Origin: Geodermatophilaceae bacterium URHB0062
Lineage (GTDB): Bacteria > Actinomycetota > Actinomycetes > Mycobacteriales > Geodermatophilaceae
Assembly: GCA_000620185.1 (NCBI GenBank)
Contig: KK211087.1
Location: 405,373 to 469,372 of the forward strand
Direction: 5' to 3'
Length of the DNA stretch: 64,000 nt
Part shown: one piece after another, positions 1 to 7,898 of the stretch
How positions within the stretch are numbered: position 1 is the first letter of the stretch
Layout of the letters: every line of letters begins with the position of its first letter
Made by a program: the position numbers and the translations under genes
The notes under the pieces: model-generated
Told to the model about the DNA's origin: nothing
The model's input: only the letters and a program-made list of their open reading frames with translations
The model's database searches: none

Positions 1-2
1 TC

Positions 3-536
3 GACTTCACCATCGTGGGCTCCGGGCCGAACGGCGCGAGCCCGCACCACGAGCTGTCGGGCCGGACCGTCGAGGCCGGGGATCTGGTGGTGGTCGACAT
101 CGGCGGCGAGACGGCGACCGGGTACCGGTCGGACTGCACGCGCACCTACGTCGTCGGCGGGTCGGCCGGAGCCGACGTCGCCGAGTGGTACGCCGTCCTG
201 AAGGAGGCCCAGCGCGCGGCCACCGCCGCCGTGCGGCCTGGCGCGACCGCCGAGTCGATCGACGCGGCCGCCCGGGCGGTGATCGACCAGGCCGGCTGGG
301 GGGAGCACTTCATCCACCGCACCGGGCACGGCATCGGGCTGGACACCCACGAGGCGCCCTACATCGTCGCCGGCAACGACGTCCCACTGGTGCCGGGCAT
401 GGCGTTCTCGGTCGAGCCGGGCATCTACCTGGCCGGCCGCTGCGGCGCCCGCATCGAGGACATCGTCGTCTGCACCGACGACGGCGTCCGCACCCTGAAC
501 GACGGTCCCCGTGAGCTCGTCGAACTCCCCGGCTGA
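3..536 (+). CDS. M24 family metallopeptidase (Xaa-Pro peptidase type), 3' part
   Basis: The gene enters from the left edge; frame 3 is open from base 3 and ends with TGA at 534-536, so only the C-terminal 177 residues are seen. The pita-bread metal ligands of the family are all visible in order: the Asp of VVVDIGG, the Asp of SDCTRTY, the His of TGHGIGLDTHE, the Glu of SVEPGIYL and the Glu of ARIEDIVV. This pattern fits a cytoplasmic two-metal aminopeptidase, most like Xaa-Pro aminopeptidase (PepQ/PepP). The 3' end overlaps the start of the next gene by 26 bases, so the two are probably co-transcribed. Substrate preference cannot be read from this part. Confidence 0.9.
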   Translation, partial: DFTIVGSGPNGASPHHELSGRTVEAGDLVVVDIGGETATGYRSDCTRTYVVGGSAGADVAEWYAVLKEAQRAATAAVRPGATAESIDAAARAVIDQAGWGEHFIHRTGHGIGLDTHEAPYIVAGNDVPLVPGMAFSVEPGIYLAGRCGARIEDIVVCTDDGVRTLNDGPRELVELPG

Positions 537-1002
537 GGCCGGGGGGCCGGGTGGCGCGTCCCCGGCCGCCGACGTCGACCGCGCGATCCTCGCGGCGCTG
601 GCCCGGGACGGGCGGGCCAGCTACACCGAGCTCGCCGAGAAGGTCGGGCTGTCGGTGTCCGCGGTGCACCAGCGGGTCCGCCGGCTGGAGCAGCGCGGGA
701 TGATCACCGGCTACCGGGCCACGCTGGACGCGAAGGTGCTCGGGCTGCCGCTCACCGCGTTCGTGTCCATCACGCCGATCGACGTGGCGCAGCCCGACGA
801 CGCCCCGGCGCGGCTGGCGCACCTCTCGGCCATCGAGGAGTGCCACTCGGTCGCCGGGATGGAGAGCTACATCCTCAAAGTGCGGGTCGCCTCGCCGGAC
901 GCGCTCGAGCACCTGCTCCAGGACATCCGCGCGGCAGCCAACGTGACCACGAGGACGACGGTCGTCCTGTCCACCTTCTACGAGGACCGCCCGCCGCTCT
1001 GA
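511..1002 (+). CDS. Lrp/AsnC family transcriptional regulator
   Basis: 163 residues, the usual size for the family. An N-terminal winged helix-turn-helix (about residues 22-70, with the stretch YTELAEKVGLSVSAVHQRVRRLE) is followed by a C-terminal RAM/AsnC effector-binding domain with the typical ending of TTVVLSTF. It starts at GTG 511 inside the end of the peptidase gene, with no strong ribosome site, so translation is probably coupled. Lrp-type proteins bind amino acids and regulate amino-acid metabolism; pairing with an aminopeptidase fits, but the effector is unknown. The lysine-degradation locus 8 kb away is a possible but unproven target. Confidence 0.92.
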   Translation: MSSSNSPAEAGGPGGASPAADVDRAILAALARDGRASYTELAEKVGLSVSAVHQRVRRLEQRGMITGYRATLDAKVLGLPLTAFVSITPIDVAQPDDAPARLAHLSAIEECHSVAGMESYILKVRVASPDALEHLLQDIRAAANVTTRTTVVLSTFYEDRPPL

Positions 1003-1018
1003 GCCGCTGGACATCTCT

Positions 1019-1034
1019 TCGAACGTGTGTTCGG
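1019..1034 (+). promoter_or_regulatory. LexA (SOS) box
   Basis: TCGAACGTGTGTTCGG matches the actinobacterial/Gram-positive LexA operator TCGAAC-N4-GTTCGA at 11 of 12 conserved positions. It sits in the 40-base gap after the Lrp gene and ends 8 bases before the ATG at 1043 of the radical SAM gene. From memory, the M. tuberculosis homologue Rv2578c also belongs to the LexA regulon. LexA bound here would block transcription until DNA damage. Confidence 0.8.
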
Positions 1035-1042
1035 ATAGGGCC

Positions 1043-2656
1043 ATGCGGTGGGACGCGCAGCGCCTGGACGCCAGCGACGAGTCGGCCCTTCCGGGCATGC
1101 CGAGCATCCGCGGTCTGCTGCGCAGCGTGCGGGTGCCGGAGTTCCCAGGGCTGACCTTCCACGAGGTACGGGCGAAGAGCGCGCTGAACCACGTGCCGGG
1201 CGAGTCGGCCATGCCGTTCCCGTGGACGATCAATCCGTATCGCGGCTGCTCTCACGCCTGCCTCTACTGCCTGTCGGGAGACACGCGGATCCTGATGGCG
1301 GACGGCCGTCAGAAGCAGATCGCCGACGTGCGGGTGGGCGACCGAATCGTCGGCACGGAGCGTCGCGGCACCTACCGGCACTACGTAGTGACGGAGGTGC
1401 TCGCGCACTGGTCGACCGTCAAGGCGGCCCACTGCCTGAGCCTTGCGGACGGGAGCGAGATCGTCTCCAGCGGCGACCACCGGTTCCTCACCGCCGCGGG
1501 CTGGAGGTACGTCAGCGGGGCACCGGCAGGCGGCGAGGAGGGAGAATTCCTGGCGGAGGGGGACAGGCTGCTCGGGCCGGCGTCGGCGGGGGACTTCCCG
1601 AGCGGTTCGGTCGTCGGTCACGAGGTCGACAGAACGGGCGTCCGGATCACGAGCATCAAGGCGCTCGGCGTCCACATGCCGATGTACGACATCACGACCG
1701 GCACGGGCGACTTCATCGCGAACGGCGTCATCAGCCACAACTGCTTCGCCCGCAAGACGCACGAATGGCTCGAACTGGACTCCGGCCGCGACTTCGACAC
1801 CCAGGTCGTGGTGAAGACCAATGTGGTCGACGTCCTGCGCAAGGAGCTGGGCCGCCCCTCGTGGCAGCGGGAGCACGTGGCACTCGGCACCAACACCGAT
1901 CCCTACCAGCGGGCGGAGGGCCGGTACCGGCTCATGCCCGGCGTCATCACCGCCCTCGCCGATTCGGGCACGCCGTTCTCGATTCTCACCAAGGGCACGC
2001 TCCTGCGCCGCGACGTCCCACTGCTGGCGGCGGCCGCGCAGCAGGTGCCGGTCGGTCTCGGCGTCTCCATGGCGATCTGGCACGACGACCTGCACGCGGC
2101 CCTCGAACCGGGGGTGCCCACGCCCCGGGCGCGTCTCGACCTCGTGCGAACGCTCACCGACGCGGGCCTGCCGTGCGGCGTCTTCCTGGCGCCGGTCCTG
2201 CCGGGCCTCACCGACGGCGTGGAACACCTCGACGCCGCTCTCGCCGCGATCGCGGACGCCGGAGCCACCGGGGTGACGGTGATCCCGCTGCACCTGCGGC
2301 CCGGCGCGCGCGAGTGGTTCATGGCCTGGCTGCAGCGGGCCCACCCCGAGCTGGTGCCGCGCTACCAGCAGCTCTACGCGCGCCGTGCGTACGTGCCCGC
2401 CGAGTACCGCGATTGGCTCTCCACGCGCGTCGCGCCGTTGGTGGCACGGCACGGGCTGGACCGGCAGAAGGGCGGGGCGGCGCGCGGTGTCGACGCCGGT
2501 ATCGCGACGGGTGTCCCCGGTGACGAGGAGGTCGGCTTCCCGGCCGGGAGCCTGCCCACGGGCGGCCTGCCCGGCGTCCGTGCCAAGGGAGAGCCGCCCG
2601 CACCGATTCCGCCGGAGCTGACCGCGCCCGAGCCGGAGCAGCTGTCGCTCCTGTGA
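1043..2656 (+). CDS. Rv2578c-family radical SAM protein (SplB-like) interrupted by an intein
   Basis: The precursor is 537 residues; removing the intein leaves 379. The N-extein carries PYRGCSHACLY and the C-extein resumes with CFARKTHEW, so the spliced product restores the CX3CX2C radical SAM cluster motif (GCSHACLYCFARKTHE). The rest resembles the spore photoproduct lyase-like Rv2578c family, including the stretches TNTDPYQ and PVLPGLTDG. I prefer ATG 1043 (MRWDAQRLD, a start I recall as typical of the family) over GTG 1025, which lies inside the LexA box. The family is SOS-linked in mycobacteria and its role, possibly nucleic-acid repair, is not established. The iron-sulphur site cannot form until splicing occurs. 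Confidence 0.93.
   Translation: MRWDAQRLDASDESALPGMPSIRGLLRSVRVPEFPGLTFHEVRAKSALNHVPGESAMPFPWTINPYRGCSHACLYCLSGDTRILMADGRQKQIADVRVGDRIVGTERRGTYRHYVVTEVLAHWSTVKAAHCLSLADGSEIVSSGDHRFLTAAGWRYVSGAPAGGEEGEFLAEGDRLLGPASAGDFPSGSVVGHEVDRTGVRITSIKALGVHMPMYDITTGTGDFIANGVISHNCFARKTHEWLELDSGRDFDTQVVVKTNVVDVLRKELGRPSWQREHVALGTNTDPYQRAEGRYRLMPGVITALADSGTPFSILTKGTLLRRDVPLLAAAAQQVPVGLGVSMAIWHDDLHAALEPGVPTPRARLDLVRTLTDAGLPCGVFLAPVLPGLTDGVEHLDAALAAIADAGATGVTVIPLHLRPGAREWFMAWLQRAHPELVPRYQQLYARRAYVPAEYRDWLSTRVAPLVARHGLDRQKGGAARGVDAGIATGVPGDEEVGFPAGSLPTGGLPGVRAKGEPPAPIPPELTAPEPEQLSLL
1268..1741 (+). other. mini-intein (158 residues), class 1, no homing endonuclease
   Basis: The intein begins with the nucleophile Cys of CLSGDTRIL (block A). 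Block B is SGDHRFLT, a conservative form of TxxH, with its His at intein residue 71. The C-terminal block is MYDITTGTGDFIANG followed by the terminal His-Asn (ISHN), and the +1 extein residue is Cys. Between blocks B and F there are only about 60 residues with no LAGLIDADG motif, so no homing endonuclease is encoded. Insertion falls directly before the third Cys of the CX3CX2C cluster motif, so that Cys doubles as the splicing +1 nucleophile. Codon use matches the host gene, which suggests long residence. Confidence 0.93.
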
Positions 2657-2671
2657 CGGCGCCCGCCGGCG

Positions 2672-2690
2672 CTCACAGGAACCTCACGGT
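2672..2690 (+). promoter_or_regulatory. direct repeat, possible MprA-type box, before the HtrA-like gene
   Basis: CTCACAGG (2672-2679) and CTCACGGT (2683-2690) form two half-sites in direct repeat with an 11-base period, about one helical turn. This resembles the tandem repeats bound by the mycobacterial envelope-stress regulator MprA, which controls the HtrA-like protease gene pepD. The site lies 45 bases before the preferred ATG of an HtrA-like gene. The regulator itself is not in the window, so the assignment is an analogy. Confidence 0.4.
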
Positions 2691-2734
2691 TGCGTCCCAG
2701 CCCCCTCCCGCGCAGCGGTCGAATGCTGGACGAC

Positions 2735-3985
2735 ATGACCGAGACAGGCTTGACCCCGACGAGCCCCACGGCGCCGACGACCCCGCTCGGGCCGACGACG
2801 CCGGGAACGACCACCCCGCGTGCGCGGCACGGGCGTACCGCCGTGGCGACCGTCGGAGCGTTCGGTATCGCGGCGGGCGCGGTGTTCGGCGTCCACCAGG
2901 CTCTGCAGCCGAGCACGGTGGTCGGGCAGGCCTCGCCGGCGGTCGGCTCGTCCCAGTCGGCCTCGTTCGTGCCGGACTACGGCCGCGGACCGTTCGGCAG
3001 CTACCCGTTCGGCACCGGCGGGTCGTCCTCGGGAACGGACGGCGGCACGCCGGGGGGAACCGCCACCGGAACGTCCTTCGGCACGCTCAGCGTCGCGACC
3101 GCCGCGCAGCAGGTGGGCATCGTCGAGATCGACACGGTCCTGCAGTACCAGGGCGCCCAGGCCGCGGGCACCGGCATGGTGCTGACCTCCGACGGCGAGA
3201 TCCTCACCAACAACCACGTGGTCGACGGGGCCACCAGCATCACGGTGACCCTCTCGAGCACCGGCGCGACCTACAGCGCCACCGTCCTGGGCACGGATCC
3301 GACCGACGACGTCGCCGTCCTCCAGCTGGCGAACGCCTCCGGCCTGCAGACGGCGCACCTCTCGACCAACGCGGCCACCGTCGGCGAGAGCGTGACCGGC
3401 GTCGGCAACGCCGGCGGCACCGGCACCCTGACCGCCGCCGCCGGCACCGTCACCGCGCTGGAGCAGAGCATCACCGCCTCCGACGAGAACGGCGGCAACT
3501 CCGAGCAGCTCTCCGGGCTGATCGAGACCGATGCCCCCATCCAGGCCGGCGACTCCGGCGGTCCGCTCTACGGCGAGGACGGCACGGTCATCGGCATGGA
3601 CACCGCGGCGTCCACCGGCGGCGTCAGCCAGGCCTACGCCATCCCCATCGACGACGCCGAGGCGATCGCCGCCCAGATCGTGGCGGGCGTGCACAACGCG
3701 ACCATCCACCAGGGGCTGCCGGCCTTCCTCGGCGTCTCGATGCAGGACACCTCGGGCGGGGCAACGGTCGCCGGCGTGGTGCCCGGTGCGCCGGCCGCGG
3801 ATGCGGGCATCACCTCCGGCGACGTCATCACGTCGGTCGACGGCACCGCCATCGGCTCCGCCGCCGACCTCCGCTCGGCGCTCGCCGCCTCCGACGCCGG
3901 CGACCACGTGACCATCACCTGGACCGGCGTCGACGGCTCGCAGCAATCCGCGACGGTCACTCTCGCCACCGGCCCCGCCGACTGA
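2735..3985 (+). CDS. HtrA/DegP-like membrane-anchored serine protease with PDZ domain
   Basis: 416 residues from ATG 2735. A Thr/Pro-rich cytoplasmic leader is followed by one membrane segment (about residues 36-53), then a low-complexity Gly/Ser/Thr linker and a trypsin-like S1C domain. The triad is visible: His161 (LTNNHVVDG), Asp192 (TDDVAVLQL) and Ser274 (AGDSGGPLYG). A C-terminal PDZ domain spans about 330-410 (LGVSMQDTS to DVITSVDGTAI). The protein should face the outside and degrade or sense misfolded envelope proteins. A TTG at 2690 would add 15 residues but falls in the repeat element, so I chose ATG 2735; transcription may be leaderless. It ends just before a convergent terminator. 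Confidence 0.93.
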   Translation: MTETGLTPTSPTAPTTPLGPTTPGTTTPRARHGRTAVATVGAFGIAAGAVFGVHQALQPSTVVGQASPAVGSSQSASFVPDYGRGPFGSYPFGTGGSSSGTDGGTPGGTATGTSFGTLSVATAAQQVGIVEIDTVLQYQGAQAAGTGMVLTSDGEILTNNHVVDGATSITVTLSSTGATYSATVLGTDPTDDVAVLQLANASGLQTAHLSTNAATVGESVTGVGNAGGTGTLTAAAGTVTALEQSITASDENGGNSEQLSGLIETDAPIQAGDSGGPLYGEDGTVIGMDTAASTGGVSQAYAIPIDDAEAIAAQIVAGVHNATIHQGLPAFLGVSMQDTSGGATVAGVVPGAPAADAGITSGDVITSVDGTAIGSAADLRSALAASDAGDHVTITWTGVDGSQQSATVTLATGPAD

Positions 3986-4012
3986 GCCCGGACAGTTCCG
4001 TCGACACAGTGT

Positions 4013-4055
4013 GCGCTGACCGGAGGGTCCCCCCGCAGAAGCTGCCGGTCAGCGC
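4013..4055. terminator. bidirectional hairpin between convergent genes
   Basis: An 11-bp perfect stem (GCGCTGACCGG at 4013-4023 against 4045-4055) closes a 21-base loop. It lies between the stops of the protease gene and the minus-strand gene at 4068, the expected place for a shared terminator. There is no T-run, which is common in high-GC actinobacteria. Confidence 0.65.
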
Positions 4056-4067
4056 CCACTCATGCGC

Positions 4068-4913
4068 TCAGCCGGCGAGGCGCGTCGACCGGGCGTGTGC
4101 CCGGGCCGCCCGGATGACACCGCGCGGGGACACCGGGGGAGCCCCCGCGGCCAGCGCGAGGCGCCGGAAGGAGTCGTAGGAGAGGTCCCGGTAGGCCACC
4201 GCGAGCTCCTCGACCCGCTCCCGCTGTGACGGCGCCGCCGTCGCCCGCAGGTGCTGGGCGGTGCGGCGGGCGTGCTTGAGGAACGTCACCTGCAGCGCCT
4301 GGTGCGAGAGCCGACCGCCGACGCGGGAGTCTAGCCCCGGGCCGCGGCGCAGTGCCGGCAGCACCCAGGGACTGTCCGCCAGGGCAGGAAAGCGTGACCG
4401 GACGTCCTCCCATGCGTGCCATGCGGTCAGCGCGCCCGCCGCGGCCCACGAGCCCTCCTCGGTCATGAGCAGCAGGCGCCGCGCGGTCACCTGGACCTGG
4501 TCACGACGCAGCGTCCGGAACCGGGCGACCGGCGCGGGCCACGCCAGTGCCAGCGCGCACCAGGCGACGGTGCGGAGGTGTTGGGGATCGTCACTGCGCA
4601 CCTGGGTCAGCGGCCGCAGGTCGAGCTCGGGGGGATCGGGTTCGGGGGTGGGCACCCGCGGGAGGGCGAGACCGCCGTACCGCGCGACCTTGCTGTACAG
4701 CGCCACGGTGGCGGGCTTCCACCCGCGGGCCGCCGTCAACGGGTCCAGGCCGGTGCCGGCGAGCTCATCGGGACCGATGCCCAGCTCGAGGGCTGCGTCC
4801 ATCAGCCGCCGCCATTGGGCCTCGTAGCCCTCCGGCGGCCGCAGGCGCCGCCAGGCGCGGGCCGGTGGGGGAGCCGGCATGTCGGGCAGCGGCGGCTGCC
4901 ACCGACCTCTCAT
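4068..4913 (-). CDS. unassigned protein, faintly tyrosine-recombinase-like
   Basis: 281 residues, Arg/Ala/Leu-rich and mostly helical, with no signal or membrane segment. I do not recognise it firmly. The middle segment FRTLRRDQVQVTARRLLLMTEE resembles the region around the first catalytic Arg of tyrosine recombinases (xxLRWxDV followed by a beta hairpin). A clear HxxR...Y pair is not present, although YDSFRRL near the end offers a Tyr. It could be an inactivated integrase-fold protein or something unrelated. A TAGTAT hexamer seven to twelve bases before the ATG suggests a leaderless transcript. No mobile-element ends are visible around it. Confidence 0.6.
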   Translation of the reverse strand: MRGRWQPPLPDMPAPPPARAWRRLRPPEGYEAQWRRLMDAALELGIGPDELAGTGLDPLTAARGWKPATVALYSKVARYGGLALPRVPTPEPDPPELDLRPLTQVRSDDPQHLRTVAWCALALAWPAPVARFRTLRRDQVQVTARRLLLMTEEGSWAAAGALTAWHAWEDVRSRFPALADSPWVLPALRRGPGLDSRVGGRLSHQALQVTFLKHARRTAQHLRATAAPSQRERVEELAVAYRDLSYDSFRRLALAAGAPPVSPRGVIRAARAHARSTRLAG

Positions 4914-5053
4914 GACGGAATACTACCGTTATCCCCAACAATTCTGCGCATCGAAATTGTCGTCACCTGCCGAACACAACGCCCGCCGCCCTCCGGGCGG
5001 CATCGCAGCAATCGCGGGAGGGTGGCGTGCTGTCGGAAAGGGACCAGGGGGAG

Positions 5054-5070
5054 CGGGACCGAAGGTCCCG
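5054..5070. promoter_or_regulatory. 17-base palindrome, DevR/DosR-like
   Basis: CGGGACC-GAA-GGTCCCG is a perfect inverted repeat 112 bases before the ligase start at 5182, in the divergent spacer. The half-sites GGGAC/GTCCC are those of DevR (DosR) boxes, but the centre is one base longer than the classical GGGACTWWAGTCCC. It could also be a small hairpin in a leader RNA. Confidence 0.35.
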
Positions 5071-5181
5071 TACAGAATGTCGGCGAGACAGTTGGGCATA
5101 ACGGTAGAAACACGTCGCACGATCAGGGCGCGGCACCCAGTCCACGATGCGACGGGGAGCCCGCCTGCTGATCATGAGCGT

Positions 5182-6327
5182 GTGCGCACCGTCGGAGTCG
5201 AGGAAGAGCTGCTCGTGGTCGACGCCTCGGGCGTCCCGGTGCCACTCGGCCCGAGGGCGCTCTCCGTCGCGGCCCGGCGCGGTGAGGGGGAGACCACCGA
5301 GGAGCACGACCGGGCCGAGCAGCAGGGTGCCGAACCGCCGGAGGGGGCCCACCTCGTGCCCGAGCTCAAGGCGCAGCAGGTGGAGCTGGGCACGCCCGTC
5401 TGCCGGACGCTCGCCGAGGTCGACGCCGCGCTGCGGTACTGGCGTGGCCGGGCCGACGCCGCTGCCCGCGCCGTCGGGGCGAGGGTCGCCGCGCTGGCCA
5501 CGTCGCCGGTGGCCGTGCGGCCGACACCGACCGAGGGGGGGCGGTACGGCCGGCTGCTCGACGCCTTCGGCACCACCGCGGCCGAGATGCTCACCTGCGG
5601 CTGCCACGTCCACGTATCGGTCGAGGACGACGAGGAGGGCGTCGCCGTCCTGAACCGGATCCGGCCCTGGCTCCCCGTGCTGACCGCTCTCACCGCCAAC
5701 TCGCCGTTCTGGGAGGGCGCCGACACCGGCTACGCCAGCTTCCGGTCCCAGGCCTGGCGCCGTTGGCCGTCCGCCGGGGCGAACGAGCCCTTCGCCGACG
5801 CCGCCGACTACCACCGGCTCATCGACGCGGTCCTGGCCACGGACACCGTCCTCGACACCGGCATGATCTATTTCGACGCCCGGCTGTCGGAGAAGTGGCC
5901 CACGGTCGAGGTGCGCACGGCCGACGTCGCGCTCGAGGTCGAGGACGCCGTCACCCTGGCCGGCCTCGTCCGCGGGCTGGTCGAGACCGCCGCCCGGTCG
6001 GCCCGCGCCGGGCAGCCGGTGCCGGCGATGCGCGCCGAGGTGCTGGGGCTGGCCGCGTGGCGGGCTGGCCGCTCCGGGCTCACCGGTCACCTGGTCCACC
6101 CGGCGACCGGCCGGCCCGCTCCGGCCGCCGACGTCCTCACGGACCTCCTCGGACACGTGCGGGACGCGCTGGCCGACGCCGGCGACGAGCAGCGGGTGAG
6201 CGACGGCGTCGCGCGCCTCCTGGCCCGCGGTACCGGTGCCGACCTGCAGCGGCGCGTGCACCGGGAGACCGGCGACCTGACCGCCGTCGTGCGGGCGGCG
6301 GTGGCAGTCACGACCGGCTGCCCGTGA
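5182..6327 (+). CDS. YbdK-type carboxylate-amine ligase (glutamate-cysteine ligase 2 family)
   Basis: 381 residues, the normal length. It opens with the family signature TVGVEEELLVVD, where the Glu residues bind metal and ATP, and contains CGCHVHVSVEDDE and WPTVEVRTADV, the usual active-site strands of the GCS2 superfamily. Such enzymes join glutamate, or another carboxylate, to an amine; in actinobacteria they are usually annotated as putative glutamate-cysteine ligases and physiological substrates are often unproven. GTG 5182 places the signature at the N-terminus; ATG 5077 would add 35 residues without family support. It faces a convergent lipoprotein gene across a terminator hairpin. Confidence 0.88.
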   Translation: MRTVGVEEELLVVDASGVPVPLGPRALSVAARRGEGETTEEHDRAEQQGAEPPEGAHLVPELKAQQVELGTPVCRTLAEVDAALRYWRGRADAAARAVGARVAALATSPVAVRPTPTEGGRYGRLLDAFGTTAAEMLTCGCHVHVSVEDDEEGVAVLNRIRPWLPVLTALTANSPFWEGADTGYASFRSQAWRRWPSAGANEPFADAADYHRLIDAVLATDTVLDTGMIYFDARLSEKWPTVEVRTADVALEVEDAVTLAGLVRGLVETAARSARAGQPVPAMRAEVLGLAAWRAGRSGLTGHLVHPATGRPAPAADVLTDLLGHVRDALADAGDEQRVSDGVARLLARGTGADLQRRVHRETGDLTAVVRAAVAVTTGCP

Positions 6328-6332
6328 GAGAA

Positions 6333-6358
6333 GCCCGGAGCGCGTCGGCGCTCCGGGC
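6333..6358. terminator. bidirectional terminator hairpin
   Basis: GCCCGGAGCGC (6333-6343), loop GTCG, then the exact complement (6348-6358). The 11-bp stem fills the 33-base gap between the convergent ligase and lipoprotein genes. Confidence 0.8.
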
Positions 6359-6360
6359 CG

Positions 6361-6882
6361 TCAGTACACGCGGTATGCAGCGCGGGACAGCTCGAAACCG
6401 TGGGCTCCACCGGAGGTTGCGCACGTCAGGCCGGTGGTGGCGCTCGTGCACGTGACGGAGTCGTTTCCGACGCGCTCGCCGTAGGCCAGTACGGGGGCGC
6501 CGGCGACGTAGACCGTGTCGCCGTGGCAGGGGAACTCGGCCCGCGCGTCACCGGTGACGGAGATCATCTCGCCGTAGTCCAGGTCGCAGTCGGACGGTTT
6601 CGCGGGCTGCTCGAAGGTCGAGTCCGTGATCTCGCACGTGGCGTTGCCCGCCGCGATCGCGCAGAAGATGTTGCCGCTGGGCGACCGGAAGGCGTACCGC
6701 TCGTCGGTGCTCACGCCCCTCACCTGCGGCGCCGGAGGAACCGTGCTCGATGCCTCCGGCGCCGCCGTCGCGGTCGCGGTGGCGCTCGAGGTCGCGGGCG
6801 CCGCGCCGTTGTTCTCGCTGGTGCAGGCAGCGGTGCCGAGGAGGAGCACAGCGGCGACCGGAACGGCGGCGGACAGGCGCAT
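6361..6882 (-). CDS. secreted lipoprotein with DUF6636-type domain
   Basis: 173 residues. An N-terminal signal ends in the lipobox LLLGTAAC, so the mature protein should be lipid-anchored at Cys20. A short Ala/Thr/Ser linker follows, then a compact domain with six cysteines that could form disulphides; the stretch FRSPSGNIFCAI is the hallmark of the DUF6636 family found in actinobacteria. The function of that family is unknown; an extracellular binding or protective role is only a guess. It is monocistronic, between the ligase terminator and the divergent acyltransferase gene. Confidence 0.85.
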   Translation of the reverse strand: MRLSAAVPVAAVLLLGTAACTSENNGAAPATSSATATATAAPEASSTVPPAPQVRGVSTDERYAFRSPSGNIFCAIAAGNATCEITDSTFEQPAKPSDCDLDYGEMISVTGDARAEFPCHGDTVYVAGAPVLAYGERVGNDSVTCTSATTGLTCATSGGAHGFELSRAAYRVY

Positions 6883-7018
6883 GCCCTCACGCTACGTGTC
6901 GAGGCGCGTGGGATGCGTGAGCCTCGCGGGCGCCGACGCCCCTTGTGGTGACGAGGCCCAGGCCGGGGGGAACGAGCTCCCGGAGGCATCCTGCAGGCCC
7001 ACCCGCTAGATTCCGGCC

Positions 7019-7879
7019 ATGTACACGGCCAGCTGGCGCGACGTCGTCCGCGGTGACCTGTTCGGGCCGTCTCCCGATCCGCGGGACCGGCCCTACCGGT
7101 TCGTCATCAGGCTGGCCCTCGTGGTCTTCCGGCTGTTCGGCTTCCGGTTCGACGTCCGGGGCTCGGAGCACGTGCCGACCACCGGCGGCGCGATCATCTG
7201 CAGCAACCACGTCAGCTACTTCGACTTCACCTACCTCGGCCTGGGCGCCCTGCCGCAGCACCGGCTCGTACGGTTCATGGCCAAGGCGTCGGTCTTCCAC
7301 CACTGGTTCTCCGGCCCGTTCATGCGGGCCATGCACCACATCCCGGTCGACCGGAAGGCCGGCGCGGCCGCCTTCGAGTCCGCCGTCCGGGCCCTCAAGG
7401 ACGGCGAGGTGGTCGGCGTCTTCCCCGAGGCGACGATCAGCACCAGTTTCACCGTCAAGGACCTCAAGGCCGGCGCCGCCCGCATGGCCGTCGACGCGGG
7501 GGTGCCGATCATCCCCGCCGCCGTCTGGGGCGGGCACCGGATCGCGACCAAGGGCCACAAGGACCTCCGCCGCCGCGGGGTGCCGGTCACCGTGATCCTG
7601 GGCGAGCCCCTCACACCCGAACCAGGGGAGAAGCCGCAGTCCGTGCTGCGCCGCACCCGCGCCGCCATGGAAGCCTTGCTGGACGAGGCCCAGCGCACCT
7701 ACCCCGACCGGCCGGACGGTGACGACGACCGCTGGTGGCAGCCCGCCCACCTCGGCGGCACGGCGCCCACCCCCGAGGAGGCCGCCGCCGACGCCGCCAT
7801 CCGGGCCAGCGGCCGCGACGAAAAGGTGCACACGCCGGGACCCCTCGCCCGCGTGACGAAGGTTCTCCGCCGCCGCTGA
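7019..7879 (+). CDS. PlsC-like lysophospholipid acyltransferase
   Basis: 286 residues. The acyltransferase HX4D motif is NHVSYFD (His64, Asp69). The second block reads FPEATIS, in the place of the usual FPEGTRS, and a third block with PIIPAAVWG follows. These proteins transfer an acyl chain to lysophosphatidic acid or a related acceptor at the inner membrane face. The N-terminus is hydrophobic near residues 28-42 but not a clear signal. The last 60 residues are charged and Ala-rich, likely flexible. The adjacent minus-strand GNAT gene is convergent and unrelated. Confidence 0.9.
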   Translation: MYTASWRDVVRGDLFGPSPDPRDRPYRFVIRLALVVFRLFGFRFDVRGSEHVPTTGGAIICSNHVSYFDFTYLGLGALPQHRLVRFMAKASVFHHWFSGPFMRAMHHIPVDRKAGAAAFESAVRALKDGEVVGVFPEATISTSFTVKDLKAGAARMAVDAGVPIIPAAVWGGHRIATKGHKDLRRRGVPVTVILGEPLTPEPGEKPQSVLRRTRAAMEALLDEAQRTYPDRPDGDDDRWWQPAHLGGTAPTPEEAAADAAIRASGRDEKVHTPGPLARVTKVLRRR

Positions 7880-7898
7880 CCGCCCACCCCGCGACGCC

